The position numbers were made by a program, and so were the translations under genes. Of a stretch of 27,987 nt of DNA, positions 20,985-27,987 are shown piece after piece. The stretch is taken from the IMG/VR virus record IMGVR_UViG_3300027906_000109, positions 1 to 27,987 of that record. One strand, given 5' to 3'. The first letter of the stretch is position 1. Each line of letters opens with the position of its first letter. The DNA is from a virus. The notes under the pieces were generated by a model. That model did no database searches and was not told the origin of the DNA. It saw only the letters and a program-made list of their open reading frames with translations.

Positions 20985-23898
20985 AGCGCCTAGAGCGTTG
21001 GTGAACGAACGATTCAAACTCTGCGCTTTGCAAGTTACATGGCCCAGCAGAATCGTTTTCAATAGTTATCACCGTGTCTTTTGGGTTGGTAAACACAGGG
21101 AATCTAAACGCTCCTGACTCAAGAGGCATATTACCTTCTACTGTAGATTGGACCACGGTCGCATTAAAAGGCGCTGTGGTTGTGTCTCTGAGCTTTGGAG
21201 TTACCTTGACGTTAAAGTGGGAAGTGTTCTCAAAGAATACCGTGCCGTTCCTAATAAGCATACGACCGTTCGTCTGGCTCATCTTGTCGCCAGAGGACGC
21301 TTTGAATATCTGTTCTGAGAACGTGTATTTCATGGTGTAAGTAACACCTACATACACTGTAACACTTCCCGACAAACCACCCCCTACTACATTCTCGTTG
21401 AAGGTTAGCTTTGTCGTATTTCCTACGACAATAGGTGACGCTAGGTTCTGCACAAGGAGACCGTCTTTCGTGTAGACCTGTAGAGTCTCATCCGGGCTAA
21501 CCCTGTAAGGAATCGTAAACTCAGGAGTTGCAGCGTCTGCGTTAAAGGTCGCTTCAACTCTGCGGTCTAGGTGAGTGTTGTAGCCTTCAGGGTCTCTAAA
21601 CTTATTCTCCAGAGGAATCTTAAGCAAATGGGTCTGGTTAATAGAGCCTGACTCGTATGACTGAACAATAAACAAATCAGAATCAACAAACCCAACACCA
21701 CGAATACCACCTTTGCTGAGGGTAAACTTACTCCAAGCACTAAGAACTTTCTCGTTCCCGCTAAAGAAATATTTGTAGATGTATATGTCCGTGCCGTCAG
21801 TCAAAGCCATCAGGTTCTCTGAACTTGCCCCGGTCATGGACACAACACCCTTCTTAGCTCCGCTTATAACCTTCTGTGGGATATACTGGGGAACGTGCGC
21901 GGTTATCTCGTTAGCGTCAAAGACATCTGTGTTTGAGTTAACAGTAAACTCACGAACTCCTACATGGGAGCCACGGGTAAACGGGAAGTATATGTATGAA
22001 CCCAAAGCTATTGGGTCTACTGATTCTTCGTATTCGTATTCTGTAATTGGGTTTATCGCTACCGTCTTAGGAGTCAGCAGCTCACCACCACGCAATACGA
22101 ACTGGCTAAAGTCCGAGAAGAGCACAAGGTTCTCTTGGAACGCAATAGCGGACCTGAGCTTAATAACCTTAGAAGAAGAAATCGTAACGTCTATAGGGTC
22201 GCTGTCTAAAAGAGAAGTGACCGATGTCCTGTAGAAGTTGTATTTCTGCAAGTCTAGCGCTCCGTCATAACCACCAAACTTGACCTCTGTCATAGATACA
22301 GAAGCTCCCGTAAGAAACCCAAGGCGTCCTTTGAACTGGAACGCCCCGTCTATTGTGTGACCGATAAACGATGGGTCTGGGTTAGTGTCTTGGTCCCCGG
22401 CAGCAAGAATGTCCAGAGGCATATGGTTTAGCTCAAAGGTGTCAACCCCCGTGCTCTTTAGCATCAAGGGCATTGTGGTAACGTCTATGCGGTTCTCAAT
22501 CTCGTCTCCGCTAGTTTCTTGCCATGTGCCTTCCCCAACTGTCCCTGCTGCGGTGGTGCTGTCTGAACCGTTAACAAGAAATTGAAGATACCTATCGTCT
22601 TCCGCCGCGTCTGCATCTCCCCGGACCATCACCTTGTAGCGGTGTCTGCATATCGTCGGCAGGTCGTTAAGGGTGGCTACGGTCCTATGGACGACTCCTA
22701 TGCCTTCTCCAGCTAACGCGTCGTCAGGGTAAATAGTAAAATCCCCATCGACCACGGTGTAAGAAATAACGCCTAGTTGTGGGCTTAAAAGTGTTGAAGT
22801 AAAGTTTGCTGACTCGGTTATACCCCCGGCTACGCCAGAGCCTAATGGTCTTGGAACTCTGCCATTCTCTCCCTTTGCGTCTTCTACCTCGGCTACGGAG
22901 TCTCCAAATAGAGATTCTAGTATTGTAGTAGATTCTGCGTTTTGGGAAGTGTTGTAAAACCTTAAATTACTCGCCGATGTGCCAGTGCTTCTCTGGGACG
23001 CGCCTGAAAAGGTAAAATTAGAATATTCGTTTGAGCCTTGGTTTATTCTTACTCCGTATTTCTTGTCGTAATCGCCTTGTTTAATAAACACAAGGGCTTC
23101 GTTGTTTAACGGGCGACTCGTAGTGGTTTCTTTGGCGACAGTCTTTTTGGTGTTTAAGACATAGGTAACGTCCCCGGTCGTAAACAACTTTAGGTCTTCT
23201 TTTGGCGAGGTTACTCCTGTGGTAGCGTAGTTTCTGCTTTCTAGAGTAAGGTCAGCGTTAGCTGAGTTAGTTAAAGTGTATTCTAGTGTGTTCTGGTCTG
23301 TTCCGGTCCCGTCACCATAAAGAAGAAAATCTCCATCTGCTTCTGGTATCTCAATGCGAAACCTCTTTTTATCGCTGAGAGTTCCCACTTCGTGCAGGTC
23401 ATATTCATTATGGCCTTTGCCAGCCCCTCCAATAACCCTTACTTTGCCTAGCCTAGAAGTTTCAGTGTTAGCGACAGTAATCGGGGTAGGTTGAGTAAAT
23501 GTCCCTGTGTATAATCTATTAGTTCCTGTGCCAGTCCCGGGGTCTCCTATATCTTCTACGGCTGCAACAACTCCAATATACCGTTCGTTAATTGTAGCCT
23601 GAACTCCGGTCGTAAGGTTGTAAGCGGATACTATTTTGTTTCCTTCGTTATTTTTAATAATAACAACATACCGTTCTGCATCGTCACGCTCGATAAAGTG
23701 CACAAGCGCGTTATCATCCAGCGCCGCGTCCGCAAGTAGAGTCTTTATGTGCTCACAAGCTGGGCGCTTTTGTAAACCATCAACAACACTAGCAAGAGCA
23801 TTTTCTTGCTCTTCGCTTTGTCCTTGAAAGCGGACAGCGTCAGGTTGCTGAGATACACCTTGGATAAGGTTACTTACAGAAGTGTTGATTAAAGGCAT
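20977..23898 (-). CDS. tail tubular protein B (T7 gp12-like), 973 aa
   Basis: Begins MPLINTSVSNLIQGVSQQPD, the highly typical opening of the gp12 nozzle protein of T7-like tails (VSQQPDxxRxxxQ, followed by QENALASVVDGLQKRP). Large beta-rich protein, longer than T7 gp12 (794 aa). Forms the tail nozzle to which fibres attach. Its ATG overlaps the gp11 stop as TAATG (23896-23900). Confidence 0.96.
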   Translation of the reverse strand: MPLINTSVSNLIQGVSQQPDAVRFQGQSEEQENALASVVDGLQKRPACEHIKTLLADAALDDNALVHFIERDDAERYVVIIKNNEGNKIVSAYNLTTGVQATINERYIGVVAAVEDIGDPGTGTGTNRLYTGTFTQPTPITVANTETSRLGKVRVIGGAGKGHNEYDLHEVGTLSDKKRFRIEIPEADGDFLLYGDGTGTDQNTLEYTLTNSANADLTLESRNYATTGVTSPKEDLKLFTTGDVTYVLNTKKTVAKETTTSRPLNNEALVFIKQGDYDKKYGVRINQGSNEYSNFTFSGASQRSTGTSASNLRFYNTSQNAESTTILESLFGDSVAEVEDAKGENGRVPRPLGSGVAGGITESANFTSTLLSPQLGVISYTVVDGDFTIYPDDALAGEGIGVVHRTVATLNDLPTICRHRYKVMVRGDADAAEDDRYLQFLVNGSDSTTAAGTVGEGTWQETSGDEIENRIDVTTMPLMLKSTGVDTFELNHMPLDILAAGDQDTNPDPSFIGHTIDGAFQFKGRLGFLTGASVSMTEVKFGGYDGALDLQKYNFYRTSVTSLLDSDPIDVTISSSKVIKLRSAIAFQENLVLFSDFSQFVLRGGELLTPKTVAINPITEYEYEESVDPIALGSYIYFPFTRGSHVGVREFTVNSNTDVFDANEITAHVPQYIPQKVISGAKKGVVSMTGASSENLMALTDGTDIYIYKYFFSGNEKVLSAWSKFTLSKGGIRGVGFVDSDLFIVQSYESGSINQTHLLKIPLENKFRDPEGYNTHLDRRVEATFNADAATPEFTIPYRVSPDETLQVYTKDGLLVQNLASPIVVGNTTKLTFNENVVGGGLSGSVTVYVGVTYTMKYTFSEQIFKASSGDKMSQTNGRMLIRNGTVFFENTSHFNVKVTPKLRDTTTAPFNATVVQSTVEGNMPLESGAFRFPVFTNPKDTVITIENDSAGPCNLQSAEFESFVHQRSRRYA

Positions 23899-24488
23899 TA
23901 TCGTATATTGTAATTTCTACGCACACCGATGCGCCGATACACATCGTGGTTGTCAAAGATAGTTCTGTCCGAAGACTGTGAGTCCAGCTCTTGGAGACGA
24001 GCGCGTGCTTGCATCTCATCGACCGCTATGAGCGCTTCAAGCTCACGACTACCAACAATCCTACCTTGGAACACCCTAGACGCTCTAAGCGTCATGTAGC
24101 GCCGTGCTGGCTCCGTAAGGTCATCCCAGTCTAGCTGCGTGGTAAGGTCTACTTTGAGTGTAGAGGTGAACGTGTAAGTCTTGTCTTTTCTATTATAAAG
24201 GTAGACTCCGCGTTGGACTACATCGTCGGTGGTTTTAACACCATCAACAAATAAAGTATTGTCTGGAAGACGAAGCCTACCGTCTCCTTCAAGTGTTGGT
24301 TCGTAGTCGGTGATAGTATTGAAGTGCCACTCTTCGGTTTGCACTTCTTTAGCTACTTCACGTAGAACCGTAAGCGCGGTGCTTGCGGATATAGGAAGAG
24401 TCGCTGTATCAGCTAGGGAGTTTATAGGCGATTCACCAATATGCCCAAGCATCTGGTTTACGCTTTCAAGTTCTGTAGTGAGAGCCAT
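23898..24488 (-). CDS. tail tubular protein A (T7 gp11-like), 196 aa
   Basis: MALTTELESVNQMLGHIGESPINSL-type start, then LREVAKEVQTEEWHFNT, characteristic of gp11 gatekeeper/adaptor proteins that join portal and nozzle. Length equals that of T7 gp11 (196 aa). The ATG lies only a few bases after the T run of the terminator at 24492-24533, with no Shine-Dalgarno sequence, so translation depends on transcripts that read through the terminator. Confidence 0.95.
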   Translation of the reverse strand: MALTTELESVNQMLGHIGESPINSLADTATLPISASTALTVLREVAKEVQTEEWHFNTITDYEPTLEGDGRLRLPDNTLFVDGVKTTDDVVQRGVYLYNRKDKTYTFTSTLKVDLTTQLDWDDLTEPARRYMTLRASRVFQGRIVGSRELEALIAVDEMQARARLQELDSQSSDRTIFDNHDVYRRIGVRRNYNIR

Positions 24489-24491
24489 AAG

Positions 24492-24533
24492 AAAAAAAAG
24501 GGGGCCTCCGCAGAATATACCACGAAGACCCCC
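24492..24533 (-). terminator. strong terminator between major capsid and gp11 (T7 T-phi position)
   Basis: On the minus strand GGGGGTCTTCG pairs with CGGAGGCCCCC (11 bp including two G-U pairs, loop of 12), followed by eight T. It sits directly after the capsid gene, the same place as the major late terminator of T7, which lowers expression of genes after gene 10. Confidence 0.9.
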
Positions 24534-24554
24534 TCAAGGGTTAGTTATTATCGG

Positions 24555-25601
24555 TTAGCTTCTAACCATAATAGCGGACTCAGGCCGCAGAATACCGTGA
24601 CCCATTGCATACTTAGCCAACATGAGCGTTGACTGCTTCTGCATTGAGTATTCGGACTCAACAGCGAGGTCCAGCAACTTGACAGTTCCGATTGCGGACC
24701 TGTGTCCAGCAAGGAACTTGAGAACGTCAAGACCAGCATCAAGATAACCTTTGCCAGCAGAGGCTCCATCGGCATCGTCATGCGGGTTGTTATTAGCGTT
24801 CACGTCATCACTCGCAACTTCGTTGGTGGTGATGTCAGTGATGTGCGGCGAGCTGTAGATTTTGATACCCAACAGCGTTGGCACGTTACCACTAGCAATG
24901 TCACCACTTCCACCGAAGTCCCTGTTAATGGCGGCGTTTTCGCTACCAACAAGCAGGTAATACAGGTCAGGAGAAAGAATCGCAAAGCGGTCCTCACTCG
25001 GGATGTGGTTCTCATCCAACTGCTGGGCAATTACCCGGAAGGTTTGAATGATGTTAGCAGCGGTAGACAGGTCAGCAGGAGCACCAGTGGTGCTTCCCAA
25101 GTTAATAACAGTGCCTTGAGCGGCATCTGGGTTAGCGCGGGAGGTAGCATCGACGTTAGCTGCTGCTGCCAGTGTCCGAAGCGTTGCAAGGTCGAAACGC
25201 TTTGCAAGCGCACGTCCAAGCTCGGTCGTGTAAGTAGACCGCACATCGTAGTGGTTCTTGAGTTCGTCAATCTGAGCTACGGAAGTAGCCGCGATAAGAA
25301 CGTCATCAATGTTGATAACACGCTCACGATGTTTGATTGCGGTCGTGTAACCACCACCAGTGGTTTCCTCGAACACATCCTCACCGGGAGTGTGGTATTT
25401 TGCTGTCGCAATGCCCGTTACTGGGAATTGCGCCGACTTACCGCTCGAAATAGTCCGAACGGTGTGAAGCTCTTTCATGACGTTCGACTCTTCAAATGCG
25501 TTAAGCACTTCATTAGCGAACACCTTGAGAAAAAGCGCATCTGTATCGCCCGCTCCCATTGATTGTCCAATGCGAGACGGGGTGATTACTCCATCAGCCA
25601 T
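24555..25601 (-). CDS. major capsid protein (T7 gp10-like), 348 aa
   Basis: Begins MADGVITPSRIGQSMGAGDT and continues with LFLKVFANEVLNAFEE and HTVRTISSGKSAQFPVTG, all typical of the HK97-fold gp10A capsid family; 348 aa is close to T7 gp10A (345). An AAAGGATAA ribosome binding site lies about ten bases before the ATG, the best one in the late block, as suits the most abundant protein. Downstream terminator at 24492-24533. No sign of a T7-like frameshifted long form. Confidence 0.97.
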   Translation of the reverse strand: MADGVITPSRIGQSMGAGDTDALFLKVFANEVLNAFEESNVMKELHTVRTISSGKSAQFPVTGIATAKYHTPGEDVFEETTGGGYTTAIKHRERVINIDDVLIAATSVAQIDELKNHYDVRSTYTTELGRALAKRFDLATLRTLAAAANVDATSRANPDAAQGTVINLGSTTGAPADLSTAANIIQTFRVIAQQLDENHIPSEDRFAILSPDLYYLLVGSENAAINRDFGGSGDIASGNVPTLLGIKIYSSPHITDITTNEVASDDVNANNNPHDDADGASAGKGYLDAGLDVLKFLAGHRSAIGTVKLLDLAVESEYSMQKQSTLMLAKYAMGHGILRPESAIMVRS

Positions 25602-25649
25602 AGTTAATTATCCTTTCTTTAGAATTAAGGTTTGAATTGAATTACAGTT

Positions 25650-26282
25650 TCAAGTCGTTCTTTTCATATTGTTCGCGCATAAGCGTTGTCCTTTCGGGCG
25701 CTCGGTTACTAAGCTATTACTTTTCGACAGGAAATTTTTTACACCCCTAGCGTATGCTTGCGCTAGGCGGTTGCGGGAGGTGGCGTGTTTGTTCCACTCC
25801 GTGTGATTAGAACCAAAGAATGGCTCACACACCACGGCAGGGCACTTGGTTCTGACCAAGAATCCCCCACCCCGCGAAAATCTTTTAAGGGCTTTTATGC
25901 CCCGGTTTTTGCTGTTGTATTCGGCTACTACCTCTACTTGGAGGCACCCAGCGAGCTTCTTGCCGCTGGTTGAGTTGTGGTAATAAAGCATCTCACAGCC
26001 TTCTGCTGTCGGAGACGCTGAGTTAAAGTGCAGCTCTAGGGCAAGGGTAACACCGTCATTATGCATGGTGGTCGATAACCAGCGCATAGAGGAGCCATAG
26101 GAGCCTCCTTCGTAAGCGTCATACACAATAGAAGAAATACCCATATCGTAGAGGTGACGCTTCAGGAGAGCCCCTACGCGCACGTTGAACGCCCATTCGG
26201 ACATCCCACCAACGCTCCAAGCTCCTTGCTCTCCTGCTCTAGAATGACCAATGCAAATACCCACAACGTCACCGGGACTCAA
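25650..26282 (-). CDS. N-acetylmuramoyl-L-alanine amidase (endolysin)
   Basis: Amidase_3-type zinc amidase that cuts the amide bond between muramic acid and the peptide. Zinc/catalytic residues in order: IGHSRAG (His13), Glu29, ELHFNS (His85) and VVCEPFF (Glu153), counted from a TTG start at 26282. The frame is open to 26402, but the extra 40 residues are an out-of-frame Ser/Lys-rich shadow of the nested lipoprotein gene, so a start near 26282 (TTG) or 26264 (GTG) is preferred; this is uncertain. The last 20 residues are basic. T7 uses an unrelated amidase family (gp3.5) in the early/middle region. Confidence 0.85.
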   Translation of the reverse strand: MSPGDVVGICIGHSRAGEQGAWSVGGMSEWAFNVRVGALLKRHLYDMGISSIVYDAYEGGSYGSSMRWLSTTMHNDGVTLALELHFNSASPTAEGCEMLYYHNSTSGKKLAGCLQVEVVAEYNSKNRGIKALKRFSRGGGFLVRTKCPAVVCEPFFGSNHTEWNKHATSRNRLAQAYARGVKNFLSKSNSLVTERPKGQRLCANNMKRTT

Positions 26283-26457
26283 GGTCGTTGACGTAGTGGA
26301 GGATTTCAGCGATTGTTTCTTTTTCTTCCAGAGAGAAAGAATGCTGCTCCAACTTTTGAATAAAGCCCGGAATTTCACTCTTCTTAATCGTCGTGCACCC
26401 AACGATTGATACGCTTATCATTATCGTCGTGACGGCGCTGCTTAACCTTTTTCTCAT
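26269..26457 (-). CDS. lipoprotein, candidate outer-membrane spanin subunit (Rz1-like), 62 aa
   Basis: MRKRLSSAVTTIMISVSIVGC is a signal peptide with lipobox SIVGC (Cys21), then a short tail with a probable helix (EKETIAEILHYVNDLESR). Its first 74 bases overlap the 49-aa gene in another frame, like the nested Rz/Rz1 pair of lambda. Its end overlaps or abuts the amidase start. ATG 26457 is chosen because a signal peptide starts there; a longer frame to 26520 adds only residues antisense to this logic. Confidence 0.7.
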   Translation of the reverse strand: MRKRLSSAVTTIMISVSIVGCTTIKKSEIPGFIQKLEQHSFSLEEKETIAEILHYVNDLESR

Positions 26458-26533
26458 ACTCGTCACGAACCTTGAAAAACAAGGTTGCCAGCTTAGGGAA
26501 CTGAACCAATAAACTGACAACCAGTTTAACCAT
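26384..26533 (-). CDS. candidate inner-membrane spanin (Rz-like), 49 aa
   Basis: MVKLVVSLLVQFPKLATLFF forms a hydrophobic N-terminal segment (broken by one Lys), followed by a highly charged helix (DEYEKKVKQRRHDDNDKR) ending WVHDD. The ATG overlaps the stop of the upstream membrane-protein gene as TAATG (26531-26535). The lipoprotein gene begins inside it in a different frame. Layout matches an i-spanin/o-spanin pair, though it is shorter than known Rz proteins. No direct family match. Confidence 0.65.
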   Translation of the reverse strand: MVKLVVSLLVQFPKLATLFFKVRDEYEKKVKQRRHDDNDKRINRWVHDD

Positions 26534-26721
26534 TATTTGCTCTTAGCCTTTCCAATGTTCAGGGCAAGCCAGCTAACAACTTTACTAGCACGCTCTACCC
26601 ATTTGTTATCGCTTTCGTTCGGAGTCATTGTGGCTACAAGACTAGCCAAAGTTACAACACCCGTAAGGATGCCAATAACTTCTGCTTTGTTCTCGTTAAG
26701 CCATGTAAGTGCTTCAGCCAT
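26533..26721 (-). CDS. small membrane protein, holin-like, 62 aa
   Basis: One hydrophobic span (EVIGILTGVVTLASLVATMT, about residues 14-33), then a polar stretch NESDNKWV and an amphipathic C-terminal helix ending in KAKSK. The pattern is shared by many small phage membrane proteins of lysis cassettes. It could be the holin or an accessory (pinholin/antiholin) to the gp17.5-like protein. The ATG lies one base after the TAA of the 42-aa lipoprotein gene. Confidence 0.7.
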   Translation of the reverse strand: MAEALTWLNENKAEVIGILTGVVTLASLVATMTPNESDNKWVERASKVVSWLALNIGKAKSK

Positions 26722-26722
26722 T

Positions 26723-26851
26723 TTATTCTACGTTGATGTCAAGACTACCGGCGGGTTCTACGCTAATGCCGCCCCAAGGGGTAGACACTGCGCAGGAAAC
26801 AAGGGCAACGCTAAGCGCTGCTACAACTAGGAGGATGATTTTATTTTTCAT
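26723..26851 (-). CDS. 42-aa lipoprotein
   Basis: MKNKIILLVVAALSVALVSC is a textbook lipoprotein signal with lipobox LVSC (Cys20). The mature part is only 23 residues and Pro/Gly-containing (STPWGGISVEPAG). Its ATG overlaps the scaffold stop as ATGA (26848-26851), and an AGT CTCC context offers no strong ribosome binding site, so coupling is likely. It may be a second o-spanin-like subunit or a superinfection/host-envelope factor. Confidence 0.72.
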   Translation of the reverse strand: MKNKIILLVVAALSVALVSCAVSTPWGGISVEPAGSLDINVE

Positions 26852-27612
26852 ATTTTGGAGACTGCCAATCGGCGTTCTACAGTAGCCCTGTAAGAAGGGT
26901 CAACTTCGTATTTCTTTTTACCACGCTCGTCTCTCTCGGACATAGCCGCGAGAACTTGCGCTCTGCTATCGAAAGGCTGGGTGCTATCCCCTTGGGTGCT
27001 TCCACGAAGCAGCGATGGTCTGACACCATTAGCGTCTTCGTATTTACCTTTAAGCCAGTCTACAGCGAGCTTAGCTTGCTCTGTAGTGCCACCTTCAAGG
27101 GCTTTGTTATAAGCGTCTAGTTGCGTTGGTGTGAGTTCTTCAGAGGCCCACTCTGCCATAGCATTGTAGCTATCTCTGCCGCCAACTTCCGATAAGATGC
27201 TGTCTTCTTCGGAAGTCTGCAAAGCGTGTTGACCAGCAATATAAGAATCAACCAACTCACGACTAAGCCCTGCTTTAGCAAGGTTGTCGTATGTCATGTC
27301 GCTTAGCTCACCGCTTTCAGACCACTCGGTAGTTGCTGCTGAGATTGCCTCCGTTTGGCTCTCTCCGCTTGTGCTCTCATCTGGCGCTTCTGTAGGTGGG
27401 AGGTCTTCTGTTTCGCTAGGCTCTTCAGATGAGCCAAGTTTGGACTCAAGATTGTTGTAGGCGTTTGCCAAGTCTTCAGCGGACTTGAACTTGTCGGGAA
27501 GCCACTCCGGGCGGTCGCCTTGCGGCTCTGGGTCTGGAATGTTTGCTGCTTCTTCTTCAAGAGTGATATTCTCTGTTGGGGTAGTGTCGTTTATTTCGTA
27601 TGTGTCAGCCAT
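26848..27612 (-). CDS. capsid assembly (scaffold) protein, T7 gp9-like, 254 aa
   Basis: Acidic protein with RPEWLPDKFKSAEDLANAYN at about residues 34-53, the signature of T7 capsid assembly/scaffold proteins. The middle is Glu/Ser/Thr/Pro-rich and probably disordered, and the C-terminus is basic (ATVERRLAVSKI), the usual capsid-binding end. Slightly shorter than T7 gp9 (307 aa). It starts four bases after the portal stop. Confidence 0.93.
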   Translation of the reverse strand: MADTYEINDTTPTENITLEEEAANIPDPEPQGDRPEWLPDKFKSAEDLANAYNNLESKLGSSEEPSETEDLPPTEAPDESTSGESQTEAISAATTEWSESGELSDMTYDNLAKAGLSRELVDSYIAGQHALQTSEEDSILSEVGGRDSYNAMAEWASEELTPTQLDAYNKALEGGTTEQAKLAVDWLKGKYEDANGVRPSLLRGSTQGDSTQPFDSRAQVLAAMSERDERGKKKYEVDPSYRATVERRLAVSKI

Positions 27613-27616
27613 TGCT

Positions 27617-27987
27617 TTATTCTTCTACTGGAGCTTCCTCTTGTTCAGAGGGAGCCATAGCATCTCGCGTGATGTTGCCTAGAGCTGCGGCCCCTTGCGG
27701 AGCTGCTTTCTCAGCCATAGACATCATCTGCGCTTGTTGCATTTCTTGTTGTATTTGTTCTTGTGTCTTAATGAGCCCTTGGGTCTTGATACCAAGACTT
27801 GTGGCTCTCCGCTTAAAGTATTCTTCGACGTTAACGTATTGACCAATGGCTTGCGGTCCAACCACCTGTGCAGCCCCGGCAAGGAACAGGTCAAGTTTCT
27901 GTAGGTCATTGCCTCGACCCAGTGCTTCGATGCCCGTGATGATGACAGGCTTTACTAGGTCTTTAGGAAGCTTAGGCAGTAGCTTCT
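27617..27987 (-). CDS. portal / head-tail connector protein (T7 gp8-like), C-terminal fragment
   Basis: The frame is open from the right edge to a stop at 27617. It reads LLPKLPKDLVKPVIITGIEA, then LGRGNDLQKL, matching the conserved region near the C-terminus of gp8 portals, and ends with a Gln/Ala-rich helix and an acidic tail (SEQEEAPVEE). The gene continues beyond the window, so the start is not seen. Confidence 0.93.
   Translation of the reverse strand, partial: KLLPKLPKDLVKPVIITGIEALGRGNDLQKLDLFLAGAAQVVGPQAIGQYVNVEEYFKRRATSLGIKTQGLIKTQEQIQQEMQQAQMMSMAEKAAPQGAAALGNITRDAMAPSEQEEAPVEE

Noticed and set aside
20985-21062. N-terminal 26-residue extension of the gp13-like protein
   Set aside because: It would overlap gp12 by 86 bases and translates gp12 coding sequence in another frame; the ATG at 20984 gives a normal 8-base overlap.
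24702-25562. 286-codon plus-strand open frame opposite the capsid gene
   Set aside because: It is an antisense shadow of the highly biased codon use of the major capsid gene, with no start signal.
1-27987. tRNA genes, CRISPR arrays, insertion sequences, integrase or attachment sites
   Set aside because: No cloverleaf with a TTCGAATC-type arm, no regularly spaced long repeats and no transposase or integrase motifs were seen in the window.

Overview
The window is most of one arm of a T7-like podovirus (Autographiviridae type) genome. Every credible gene lies on the minus strand, so the biological order runs from high to low coordinates. Evidence: a single-subunit phage RNA polymerase at the left edge, and a late block in exact T7 order (portal, scaffold, major capsid, tail tubular A and B, internal virion proteins A to D, tail fibre, holin, small and large terminase). 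The host cannot be read from the sequence. Base composition is moderate, and most genes lack a strong Shine-Dalgarno sequence. The protein types (GP88 family, DUF932, HNH between the terminase genes) suggest an environmental, probably marine, phage rather than an enteric one.

Layout from right to left. 27987-26848: portal C-terminus and scaffold. 26851-25650: a compact lysis cassette with a 42-aa lipoprotein, a 62-aa membrane protein, a 49-aa protein with a nested, out-of-frame 62-aa lipoprotein (Rz/Rz1-like) and an amidase. 25601-24555: major capsid, followed by a strong terminator in the position of T7 T-phi. 24488-11450: tail tubes and four internal virion proteins. 11428-7593: tail fibre, gp17.5-like holin, small terminase, small HNH protein, large terminase and a putative metallopeptidase. 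7592-6715: a hairpin-rich gap and three very small, ATGA-coupled genes, the first of which resembles a type IV prepilin N-terminus.

6714-5972 is a long non-coding, hairpin-rich region. By T7 synteny the linear genome ends (terminal repeat) fall here or in the 7232-7592 gap. The sequence running straight through suggests a circularised or concatemeric assembly. Left of it come the early genes: two hypothetical genes (5971-5067), a second regulatory gap with four 22-bp tandem repeats (5066-4801), then an operon with a gene interrupted by an in-frame TGA, a 64-aa protein, a DUF932 protein, an 87-aa protein and a GP88-family protein. A terminator at 2039-2075 closes this operon, and the RNA polymerase gene then runs off the left edge.

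The clearest unexplained signal is a 9-base motif (TACTATCAT on the coding strand). Five copies (one with a terminal change) sit in the three non-coding gaps ahead of the early transcription units and none in the gaps of the late block. In two gaps it occurs as a pair about 170-200 bp apart enclosing hairpin- or repeat-rich sequence. These look like early promoters with intervening structured RNAs or regulatory DNA.
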